Positions 33,181 through 44,678 of a DNA stretch of 64,000 bases are shown in pieces. This DNA comes from Lineus longissimus (lineage: Eukaryota > Nemertea > Pilidiophora > Heteronemertea > Lineidae), in NCBI RefSeq assembly GCF_910592395.1, contig NC_088310.1, forward strand, positions 20,839,501 to 20,903,500, read 5' to 3'. The notes beneath the pieces are model-generated. The model was not told the origin of the DNA, made no database searches, and worked only from the letters and a program-made list of their open reading frames with translations. Within the stretch, counting starts at the first letter, position 1; each line of letters begins with the position of its first letter. Made by a program: the position numbers and the translations under genes.

Positions 33181-33504
33181 AAAAGACTGTTTGAATAACC
33201 GAGTGAGAATGCAGCGGTGGGCAACAGCGGTTAACAAATCAAAAACTGGCCTCACTTGCGTATATTTGACTTGTTACACTCTCAGTCACGTCTTCAACAT
33301 GCTAATTTCCAACTTAGTGTCCACATGTACGTGTGTGACTTACGTCAAATTAAAATGGCAGAAGAAACTGCCAGAGTCCAAAGTTATGCGTCAAGAATGT
33401 TATAAAAGTTGCAGGTAGTACTGATGTAAAGAACTTTTATCCTTGGATGCCAGATGGCTTCTTTTCATTTAAAGGGGTTTGCGACCATCACGCACTGGTT
33501 GGGA

Positions 33505-33562
33505 GTGGGAAGAGACCCAAGACTTCCATCGAAGTGGAAAGAGACCCAAGACTTCCGATTGA
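33505..33562. repeat. 29-bp tandem pair
   Basis: Two copies of a 29-bp unit containing AGAGACCCAAGACTTCC, in the intergenic 3' region. Confidence 0.8.
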
Positions 33563-33831
33563 GTTTTTTTCACAACAGAGTTGCAAATGGTTGGGAAAAC
33601 CACAGGATAATGATCAGCAACCTCTGTGAACAATGATATCACCCTACACTCCATGACGACCCAAAGAAAGACTGCTGTAGAGGCAACCCAGAATACAGTG
33701 AGCATCGGTAGAACCAAAAAGTTGGGGGAACTTCCACTATCATAGTATTGAATCCACTGGCATGATTTCCTCCAATGTGATCTCGATTGAACAGAGCAGA
33801 GGGGAAAAGTCTCTAATTTCAAATACAATGG

Positions 33832-33837
33832 TTTATT
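33832..33837 (-). terminator. Candidate polyadenylation signal of the PHF7-like gene
   Basis: AATAAA on the minus strand about 1.07 kb past the PHF7-like stop codon (34908). It would give a long 3' UTR. Confidence 0.45.
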
Positions 33838-34907
33838 GTTCTTGCACAGTGTAATAAAACAGTACAAGTATAAAACATACAAAGGCTCCATGATTGTTAA
33901 CACACATAAAATATATACAGATTGCGTTATTACACAAAATGTTCCCATCAATTTTAAACAATGCCTGTTTCAGTACATATGCATATTGAACTATTTTTGT
34001 TTCCTGATGGTAAATCTGGGAATGAAAAGAATCCTGGAATCAGATGGACAGAAGACTCTCCCACAAAATAACAGAAGGCACTTTATCATCAAGGAGAGTG
34101 AATGGTTAAACTACCGAGCCCATACTGGATGGCAAACATATGACCAGGATCACCAAAATGTCAACGTAACATCTGTACAAAATTGCTGCAATGTATGTGA
34201 AATATAGGCCAAGTCATATACAAGTAACGATTCAGCAAGCATCTCTATCCAAGTAATTTTTGTTCATGAATACACGTCATTCATTTATATTTACCTAAAA
34301 TTGATTAAATAAATCAGATTAAGAAGTTAAAATACGTATATCGCCCCAGAAGATACCAGTGTGAAAGGAGCGTCAATGTATATTATGGATGTACACTTCG
34401 CTAAAACTACAAAAACAATCACCGCCAACAGAAATTAACTTCTTCATTTATGTTATTAACATTTCGCTGTACAGTTTTTCCTGCATTTAAACATCACAGA
34501 ACATAATACCATCTGTTGTCTTCAACCAACTGTTTTCATACTGTATATTTCTGACTAAATGCTAGTAATAGCATCACTGGTTTCCAAGGACAAGGTTGCA
34601 AGCACAACAAACCTATAACATCAACACATTTTCATCACGATCAGACAGTATCAAGGACAAAGATCGCCGTCCAAAATGGATGCTACAATTACATCACTAC
34701 AAGTCCTTTACCAAAGTTGCATTTTATATTGAGGCGTGTAAGATAATTCACCTCAAACCTGAGAGTAACTAACTTTTCTTCAAAGCACCGAAAAATAGTT
34801 AGCATTGTTTTCACTGATCCCAAAATTGATTAATTTCCTTTTAGCATGTTTAGGGTCATCTCTAAGCCAGGCTCTGCCATATTGCACAAAGCAATACTGC
34901 ACCAACA

Positions 34908-37900
34908 TCAGTGACTTTCTAGCTGGAAAGGATTAATGCGCCCCACCGGCCTTCCTTGGATATCTGACGTCTGGTTTGCAAGAGGTGACTAAAAGGCAAA
35001 AGGAAGATAACATTGAAAGAGACAAGTAACTCTAACTATGTCAGATATGTGTAAGCTAAGAATTTACACAGAAGATTCCAGGCTAAAGTCTTTAGTTTTA
35101 CTTGCAATGATACTCACCGGATCATCTTTGGTTGTTCCATCATCATCGTCATCATCCGCGATTACTATCGGCTCAATGCTGAAACAAAATGGGAGAACCT
35201 TTAAGCACAATGATCAGGACGATCAAGGAGAATACCATAAACTGAAAATAGATTATTAGAGGGAATAGATTTATTTATTATTTTTTTATTATTTATCACG
35301 ATCCTCCAGGGCATAACTTATGAACATTTCGCTGGGCAGACGACTGTGGATGACTGAGAAACGTAGAGACTGGAGAGTGATTGGTGCAGTTTTTTTCACC
35401 AACCCTGGAGTTGACCTGGACGGTTGTGAATCAGTTCCCTGAATCGTCCTTATTAGATCCAAAAATTATTTACAATCTATCCCTACAGTCAGTTAGGCTT
35501 AACAGTGGTGCATAATCTCTACACATCAAAGACTTTTAGCAACAGATCAAGTGGAGGAGAAATTCGAAAGCCCTGCTGTGGGCAATGATTGTACTGGGGC
35601 TTATCAGTTATACCACTTTACCTTGCTGGTCTCCAAGTACACCTAATTCATGCTAACAACAACAGCAAGACAAGAAAAGATTGTAAAATATATCTATGAA
35701 CTGTGCATTGTTTCCATCAGAAGGGTATCACGAAGTAGGGAGAAGTACACCCTGTGGCAAATTTCATCGAAATACCACTTATAGGAACCAGTAGAATCAA
35801 TGTTTGTCAAAATTTTCAGGAATAGGTCCTCCGCTCCCCTATTGGTTGATGGTAATGCCATTCAATCATAACACTTGACAATATATTTTGTGTCTACCAC
35901 GACTTCTGGAGGAAACGCTGCTCAGTAACTCAGTAATGCACTATCAGAAATAAATAAGTGCTTACTTCGCCAGTTTTGAGACTATGTTAGATACATAGTA
36001 TGTAATGTACCGTAAACCGTTAAATGTTTGCAAAGATGAAAATGTCCTCATTTTCAGTTGGCAGTAGACTTCATTCATAGTTCCCCGCCTGCTGCCAAAA
36101 TTTATAGGTACCGGTAAATGCATAAGAGTAAAAAACAATGGTTGCAAACATTGCCCAATCTACAGTACTGCTCAACACCAACATGCAGTAAATTGTTAAA
36201 CAGAACATGTGCCATGTGCACTTGAACTGAAACTTTTGGGATGTAAATTTGGTCAGATGCTAACTGGGAGTGGGAGTGAATTAAAAAGTAGGAAGCTGAG
36301 GTACAATGTGTCAGGAAGAATCGATTTCAGCAGCATTTGCACGAACACCCACAAGCTATGTCACTACTTCAAACATGTCAAGACAAAGGATGCACAACTT
36401 CATACAATTTTCAGAAGATAATGGTGGCTGTTCAAAGTACACCACACTTTACAAGGAGAATAGACTGATGGGGGGGGGGACATGGATTGGTTGAGCTCGA
36501 CTCAATAATAACAGCAACCTCAACAACAACCAAGTAAGCCTTGAGGCGAGAGTAATTTGAAGCGGAGCTTGTGGGCACTCAGAAACCTACCCAATTTGTC
36601 AGAATTTTGGTCAACAGCATAGAAAGAGCAAAAAACAAGTTCCATTCTTAACATTCACGGGACTTACAACAACTGTTAGGAATAGGGAAAGGATGTTCTG
36701 TTAAGTTTTTAGATAATGTTTTAAAACTAACTCAGGAGATGTACAACTAAAATTCAACAACAAGTAAATTGTTACCTAGACCGGACCTTGAACTATGCTT
36801 CAGATGCAAGTCCAGTGAATGTCAATAACATAGGTGTCGCAATGCCCTTTGAGACAGACTTAACACGAGATGTACTCAGGCAACTGATCACTAAATCACT
36901 AACCAAGATCTGGGATAGAGGTTGCAATTACGTTGGGATGTTTTGCAACACCTATGCTGAAGAAAACGTTTACAAAACAACAGGAAAAGGAAATATAGTC
37001 AAGGAGAAGACAACATTACATATCCACAAGATTATGTCCACAAGCAGGTTTTTGATTGGACATACCTAACGAGTCCGATACTGGCACGAGCTGGCTGGGA
37101 CAGCCCTGCTGCGGCAACCGGGATGAGCACCTTGTTTGCCGGCCCCCGGAACAAGGTCATGTTCTTCTGGAGATGACCAGGCACCGATACCACATTTTGG
37201 TTGGCTTGATTGAAACTACTCTCTATTATGCAGACCGAGTCGTCATCATCTTCTGCAGTTAGGTCAACAAGATCATCATCATCAGAATAGATGATCACAA
37301 CTTGCTGACAACTTGGCTCCACTACACTTGATTTTCCCTTTACATGTAGATCATCATCGTCGTCATCAATGACTACTACGGGCGGATGAGTCGGTACCAC
37401 TAATGGGAGGATAGGGTCACTTTCGTTAGGCTTAGATGTCATCTGAGCTTTTTTAAATGTTGATTGAGAAGGTGCTTCAAAAATGTCAACTGGGCACAAT
37501 TTTTCACATGTACTTTGAGAAGGTGGTTGAGATTGGGCAACAATGGGTGCACTGGAGGCAGGGGGAACTTCCAAGTTTGGAGATGACACTCTTCGTGACA
37601 CAGTAGAAACAATTGCAGGTATTACTTCCAAGGCTGGAGACCAAGATCTGTGTGTTACAGTGGGAGAAGTTGTTTTGTAACTGGTGGTAGGGATGACCTC
37701 TGGTTCTGCAGTTGTTGGGATGGGTTCGGATGCTTCTCTTGGCACATTTGCTGTAGGAGACAACACTGCAGACTCAGGTCCCTCATCATCAGTATCGCTC
37801 AACACCAGGGCAGAAGACAGGGCAGACAGATGTGGGGAAGTCTCAAATGGTTGGCAAGAAAGTTCAGGACTTTGACTTGCAAAAGAAAATGATAAACTCT

Positions 37901-40900
37901 TCATAGACTTCCTTGCTTTGTTCTTGAGCTTCCTTCGGTATGGACTCTGATTCAGTGTTGCCGAAGTAACAGGAGAATGTTTTTTTGGTGACCCTTGACT
38001 CCATGAACTGCATCCTGCAAAAGTTTCCAAAGGGATATATTCTGGCTGATCTGTCAGACTACCTTGGTCTTTAACACGATTGTCCAGTGGAGACGTGGCA
38101 GGTGATCCTGGTACTTGACCAGCTGTGATTGCATCTGACAAGTTGGCTGATGGTGAATGAGACGGCCCTGACATCGGCACATAGTCAGAATCGGAGTCAG
38201 AGGAGATGCTCGATGTACTAGGAAGTGGGTTCTGCTTACCTGGTGATGTCGGTGCTGAGCGGTAGCGGGTGGATTTCGAATCCCGTCGTCTGAGGCCAAC
38301 TGCTACATTCGGTTTGATGACAGAAGATGATCGTAATCCCGATTGCTGCAACCGCATGAATGAATGCTTGGCCACTTTGTCAACTCCTTTAGGAAGGTAA
38401 TACCACTTCCCTCTTGGATACATTTTTGATGATTGTTTCTGACAAGGAGATTCAGTCTCAGAGCCAGATGAAGAGGAACTCCACAGTCTATCAAACTCGG
38501 GTTTGGAGAGTGGGACCTGGGAGGGGTACAATCGGAACGAATTGGCTGCATTGGTGAGATTTTGATCAGATTGTGACCCTGGTGATTGGATCGTTGACTT
38601 CAGGTCTTTGCCATACTTTTCAATTTCTTCTAAGAAGTCAAGTCTCTTTACTGACTGTCGGGGTTCAGAGTGGATGTGATTCAAGGACCGCTTGGAATGT
38701 AGGCCTCTGGACACAGAGTGAAGCGAGCATGTCGACCATGACTTGTTTCCAACATTCCCAACCTGAAATGTACAGGCTAGAGAAATAAGCATATTGTCAA
38801 CTGAAGAAGTGCAAGGCTCCAGCCGGTGATTGAGCAACTGCTTATCTTAAAATTCTTTCCCCTCAAGAGAGGGGCTGGGGAGACATGTCCCCCCATTAAG
38901 TATAGATTATAAATATACTACACATTTAGAAAAATATTCCTCTCAGCCTGAAGTCAGATAAAAGTTGAATTGTTATAAAGACTTGGCTCGGAATTACAAG
39001 CCACAAAACAACACGTACAATGTCATGATATGGTATGATATTTATGTGTCTAAAGTTAAACATTATCGTTGTTACTTATGGAGGAAAACTTACATTTCTG
39101 TTGATTCCTTCACTGTTACAATCGTTGTGTACAACGTGAGTGCCAGCACTGCTAACTTCTACTTGGGGTGTGCGACATCCAAACTTGGGTGTAGAAAACG
39201 TATCATCATGTGAAACAACTTGGAATTTGTTGATACTTTTTGATGACCTGCTGCTGCCTGTTAGGAGACCAGGTGATTTCGAGGAGGACTGAGGCGTCTG
39301 CAGACCGACACTGGAACTACGTGCAGGAATAAACACAGGCGATCCAGTGGAAGTATATGGTGTCGTCTGCTTTCGGAAATTTGCAGAACCTTTCGGCGTA
39401 AAATCACTTGAAGAGGATGAGCTTGGGGAAACACCTAACGTAAAGCTAGAATTTCCAGGTGTGCGATCGCCAAAGCTCATGGGTGATTTTGGTGTAATTG
39501 GTGACGATTTCATAGACGTATCTGCACAGAGTATTGATGATTTCCTTGGAAACGGTGAAAGGTAAACAAATTCAGACCCAAAAGATTTGGGGCTTGATGA
39601 CTTCACGACACTGCCAAATTCCAAGCCGTCATTTGAAAATGGCGAGATCGAGGGGTCATTGAGGCTCCGTATCTTTCTACGCAAATTATCAGAATCAATT
39701 GTCTTGCCGGTTATTGGCGAGGTGATTACTTTAGAGGGAGAAGGCGCACTCTCCATTTTCAGTCTCTGTTGCTTGATAGCCTCAAGTTTTTTCCGGAATC
39801 GTGATATGTCCAATTTACTTTTTCTCATATCCTCCGATAATTGCTTGCTTCTCACTTGTTCTTTGGAAAAGAACTTTACCGAAGTACGCCCCGGAGATAA
39901 CAAGCACCTTTTACCACATATCTCCTGTTCTTCTAATTGTTTATCGATAGATGTCAATCTCACAGAACATTCCATGATTCGACACCGTTTGGCTGATGGC
40001 CGCCCTTCGGCTGCACTGCATTTTCGTTTCTGTCCCTTCTTCGCAGGGAATGCTTTTGTTGGTATGTACGAACTACGTCCCTTTTCTTCGAGATAGGAGG
40101 CAAAGTTTTGTGGTGACTTAGATTTCACAGTTGCTTGTCCAGGGCTTGGCACCTTCTTCTTTTTATCCTTAACTGGAAAGGCAAGATATTAACATCTAGT
40201 AATCTTATTTTCACTCTGACCAATTGCCATGCACAGATTTTGGCTGCAGAAAGGAAAGTGAAATTTCTAAGGTCCCCCATACTACCTCCATTACTAAATC
40301 CAATCATTGAAGGCCCCTTTACAGAGCTGCAGACAAATGGGTTTTGAAAATCTTTATTGCACCTTTATCCCTCTAACATTGTGAAGGTATTTAATTTAGA
40401 CAGGGCATATTTACCTTGTACTTTCTTGCAGTCAGGGCAAGCCCATGCACTATCCTCACTTTTCAGGTTTGAGCAGGCCAAGTGAGTTCCCTGAGAACCA
40501 CACAAGTCACAGAGGGCGATGTTGAACTTCCTGTAAAGGTAGGATAGAGAGCGTATTCAACTTTTTTTCTCTCAAAGAAACTTATGATTATAACTACACA
40601 ATTGATTGTTTTTTTCTGTTTTTTTCCCTACAACATCAAGTAAACAAAAGTTTTAAATGCCAATAAGAAAATGATTGAGGATCTAGAGCATATTATAAAA
40701 GTCAGGTAACAATTTTTCCCGAGTTTAATCCCTGGCTTCCAAAAAGCAAAAGAAACAAAACTTTTTTTCTGCCAAGTATTTCTTTTTTACATACCCAGAT
40801 GTTTTGAACGTTCTGCCATTTTGACAAAGACAAGTTTTGACATCGCACCGGCTATGTCTGTCAAGTAATTCCTGAAATGCATTCGCTTCTCGTTCCCAAG

Positions 40901-43900
40901 CAGCATCTTGATCAGGAATGTAAATGCCAAAAGTCAACATCTCCTTCTGGAAATTATCCTTGTTGTTGCACAATGGGCACTTGAAGAAGTGCAGTCCAGC
41001 GGAAAGAGCTTGATTCTGAAAACAAAATGCAATAGTTTGATACCCACATATTTTTTTCATGTCATGGTGAATCCTACAAATGGCTGTAATGCAAATGCCA
41101 GTCATGCCAATGCATGTGCATTCACTTCAATGCTACTTTTATATTTTATTTTAAGGAAAACATTAGATCATTACTGTTCCCTCAAATCCAGGTCTATTCC
41201 CGAGAATTCTATAGGAGAGCACATATGGTAAATAAAAAACTAGAATTGTCAGTTGAGTCTGCAGGCAGACTCTGGAGTCTCCGTCAACTGTGGGGTGCTT
41301 TGTTGAGGAAGTGGAGGAGGCAGTATGTTTTGGTTAAAAGTTTATTGGGAAAATAGATATATACATAATATATATAGTTGGAGATTAAAAGTCGGGTTAC
41401 TGGTTTGTAGACCTTGGTATGAGAATTGTCTTCGCTGGCAAGGTTTGCATTGGGTTTATGTTGCTGCTGTGTTAACGCTGTGTTGGGATAGCAGCGATGG
41501 TGATGTTGTGGTAACTGTAGTAAGTGTGGACTGTGGAGAATTTGGTATCAGGTTAGCCTGGTACCACTGGCCACCGTCAGACGACGCTGTTGTGTTTGAC
41601 CTATTTTGACTTTTGTATTGACGGGACGGACGTCTAAACACAACAGCGTCGTCTGACGGTGGCCAGTGGTACCAGGCTAGTATCAGGTGCGGTTGAGTGT
41701 TGACCGGAACTTGATCGTCTTATCAACGCCGTCGCCTCGCTCCAAGGCCCTGCCTGTATTGACCACTATTGTTGCCGCGAAAATTTGTTTGTAGCAAGAA
41801 TAACTTATAACAACAATTAATCATAAAAGATTTCAATTTATTTCTAAGCAAGTGTGTTCCTGTAATCGTTGCTCTTAAGTACGAATTTATCAATTGCGGC
41901 CATTTTCAGTCCATAACCACGGGCCACTTCCTGTCCAACATGGAAGCTATCGAAATTGGCAGGGAATATGGTCGCAAAATACGTCTCGTTTGGAGAATGT
42001 GCAATGGCGGAAATCGAAATTGGCAGGGAATATGGTCGCATAATACGTCTCGTTTGGAGATTGTGTAATGGCGGATCAAATTTTCACGACCCATCGCCAA
42101 ACGGCTGTCTCGTCCCCTAAAATATGTCGTTATTGCTCGCTAAATAATTCTGAAAATTCGCACTGCACACCTTTGATGTTTCGATAAACAACTCATTATA
42201 CTATTTGATTTACTTAATGTCCAGTTTTCCCTAAACTTCGCGAACACGAATCTACCTGGGTTCTCCAATCACTAATGATATACACAGTGCATTGCATACA
42301 CCGTAGTCACCTGGAACGGGGTTATAAATTGGGGGAATTTGCCTAGCTAAACCAAGAGTCTCCTTTCAACCCTACATGCGTAGGTTGACGGAGACTAACA
42401 AGTCCATTTATGGAAGTATTTCTAATTTGGTCAGGAGGGGTTTCTAGACAATGTGGAGTAGGTGCCTACAAGTAGTATAGGACCTTACCTGGATGCATTC
42501 TCTATGGTACCATGAGTTCTTACAACAAGGAGTCCTAAGGGTATCATTGGAGGCCCTGGCTTCAACTGAACACATGCATATTGCACAGTTAGTGACAGCC
42601 GTCCCGTGAAATGCCAAGCGATCACTTGATGGTGTAATCTGCTTGAGCCGATGGACGCCACAGAACGAACTGAAAAGTGAGAGAAAACAACTGAAGAGAC
42701 ATGAGTAATGACAATGTTTTTCAGCAGTTAATTTTCAGGAAATGTTTTTTAAGGACTAAGAGTTAATTTGTTCTTCATGTTGAAAAAACCATGAAAGAGA
42801 GATCTCAGTCTCACCCAAACTAACTTACAAATGTTGAAGTTACTTACCTAAAATTACCAAAAAACTGGTTGAGAGCACCATTTTCTTGACCGCAATTAAA
42901 ATGGAAGACAGCACGGCAACTTTTTTTACAACATCCTATTGTAGCACCTCTTTTCCGACAATAGATACATTTCTGAAATGAAATTGAAAAGGAGAATACA
43001 AAAAAATAGAAAACTTGTTTCAGAACGTTACGGTTTTCCAAATTCAAGAGTTTCCAGTAGATTCAGGTCATCACTTGTCCTTTCTAGACAACCTTTAGAC
43101 AGCTGTGGAAAATCAACTTAGTTCAATAGTATATCCTGACCACACCACAACATCAATGAAATTGTGGAGATGGCCATTGATTCTGACTTGTGACACACTC
43201 CTTTGACAAGATCAGTGCACTACTGCTGACAAGCAACCTTGCACTACTATTCTTAATTTAACTCTAAACTTACAAAACGATGTCCTCTGGAAAGCTCTCG
43301 GTTGATATCTTTGGGAAGAAACCCCAGAATTCCATCTGTTTCAGTGCAACCATTCTGTCCAAGACCACTGGCAAAAAGCTAGAAAACAGAAAAGATGGCA
43401 TTGTGGATGAGCCTTGCAGTTTTGCACAAGAATAACCAGTTCAGTTGCTATTGCCTAATCTCCTTTCAGGAAATAATCAGACTGTCAAGTCAAAACAATA
43501 TGTAGCATTATTAGTATTACACGGACATCTAAGGACAAGTTATTCATTCCTCTCTTGACCTAGCTTCTGTTGCATTATCACCACCTGAATACGTACCATA
43601 CAAAAGTAATGCGTGACGATTCCATCCTTATTCAGGAACTTCCCATAAAGATTCTCACTGTCAACATTTAAGTGGCAGAAGCGGCATGCCTCAGGGTCTT
43701 GTTCTGAAAAATTTTGTGCACACCAAAACTTACATGTAGTCATTATATTTTCATCATTTTTACACCGACTTTGCAATGTCCACTTCCAATTAGAGTTAAC
43801 AATTTGACAACTGATCAAAAATGCTGTGGAAAAAGGAGCACTTTTAAATCCAGCATATATCAAACCAGTCACCGTCTCTTTTGCCAAGCAGGCATTCCTA

Positions 43901-44189
43901 CAGAGGTTTGACTTTGATAACTCGAGTACCATTGTACAATTCATGTCATTACAGTCAGGACGTTTGATTTCGATACGAGATAAAAAGCGTTGGGCAATTT
44001 ACACAACAGCCCAATAGTCTTGGGTTGTTTTCCGATTAGGAGTGGCTCTGGCCAGCGGCAGAGAATGAAACAGACGGGGAAAATTATACCTAATTCGCCA
44101 TCAGAGACTGGTGATACTGGTTCAACCTTCTTATTCTTCTTTGACTTTGGTGCCTTGTACCAAGGATTTGACTTCTTTTTAGGTCCCAT
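34908..44189 (-). CDS. PHF7/G2E3-type ePHD-RING-PHD protein with SIM-rich tail
   Basis: Eleven exons joined in phase: 44189-44090, 43703-43597, 43378-43274, 42972-42848, 42669-42489, 41015-40795, 40530-40415, 40172-39094, 38762-37066, 35178-35118, 34988-34908, giving 1,290 aa. An extended PHD spans about residues 40-157 (CRFC, HYFCMLFASGL, CIYCRKRGATIGC, FHFNCG). A RING-type module begins at 173 (CAIC ... CCKNSWYHREC ... CPLC). A second PHD lies at about 262-316 (CDLCGSQGTHLAC). That order is the PHF7/G2E3 signature of histone-directed E3 ligases. Residues about 320-1135 are Ser/Pro-rich and disordered. No HECT domain is present, unlike G2E3. The tail holds hydrophobic-acidic patches at 1140-1149, 1166-1175, 1176-1192 and 1248-1257, which look like SUMO-interaction motifs. 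PHF7 is about 380 aa, so this protein is unusually long. It starts at ATG 44189; the longer in-frame reading upstream begins with GTG. Confidence 0.87.
41554..41679. mobile_element. 126-bp foldback MITE with 9-bp target duplication
   Basis: Two perfect 44-bp inverted arms (41554-41597 and 41636-41679), beginning TAGCCTGGTACCAC, surround a 38-bp spacer. The 9-bp GTATCAGGT directly flanks both sides (41545-41553 and 41680-41688). A 9-bp TSD is typical of Mutator-like elements. It lies in the PHF7-like intron between exons 42489 and 41015. Confidence 0.92.
41949..42076. repeat. 64-bp tandem duplication
   Basis: Two adjacent copies share GAAATTGGCAGGGAATATGG and ATACGTCTCGTTTGGAGA with few differences, in the same PHF7-like intron as the MITE. 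Confidence 0.9.
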
Positions 44190-44678
44190 GATCACCTATC
44201 ACATCTGAAATTTGTGAAGTAAAGTAGATCAGTTTTGAGGAAACCCCTGTAGTCCAGGCCCATGCATGACATGTACATGTTACAGGGCTATCCGCTATGT
44301 GCATGCATGACTAGTGTTACACACCCGCATCAACATCAACACTCACTAATACATTGATTACTTGTTTTTTAGAGGGTTAGATGTATCTTGCATTCTAGGA
44401 TTATGATCTAAAGATACATACCGTAGCTATGAATTACATAACAATAATCATAATCAATGAACGTGGACTTTATTTACAAATTTATTCATGTAATTTTCGA
44501 AATTTTCGAACAAATTTATCCGGCGGGTGAAAGTTGTCACGTGACTTTGTGCTCATAAACTGATGACGTAGTCAGCAAAGCAATTCAGAAAGCAGATCAG
44601 ATTTGCCCAAAAAGTCATGATAAAATACAAATAAATTCATATTTACTCAAGTTTTTCAGCCGCTCTTTCCTTTAAACA
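44190..44678. promoter_or_regulatory. Putative bidirectional promoter PHF7-like/TAF6L
   Basis: 489 bp between divergent start codons. It contains the palindromic E-box GTCACGTGAC at 44536-44545, a class bound by USF/MYC/MITF-type bHLH proteins, and a CRE-like TGATGACGTAG near 44560. Both sit 115-145 bp upstream of the TAF6L ATG. Confidence 0.6.

Larger units (their letters stand above)
31963..34907. other. Convergent intergenic region DYNC2LI1 / PHF7-like
   Basis: Contains the DYNC2LI1 3' UTR, the C-rich minisatellite (32762-33180), a 29-bp tandem pair (33505-33562), and the PHF7-like 3' UTR entering from the right. Frames of 110-160 codons here lack family features and sit in UTR or repeat sequence. 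No extra gene supported. Confidence 0.6.

Noticed and set aside
33469-33951. 160-codon minus frame
   Set aside because: Overlaps the tandem pair and the PHF7-like 3' UTR end; hydrophobic, random-looking composition.
41325-41609. 94-codon plus frame
   Set aside because: Runs into the foldback MITE inside a PHF7-like intron; no homology signals.
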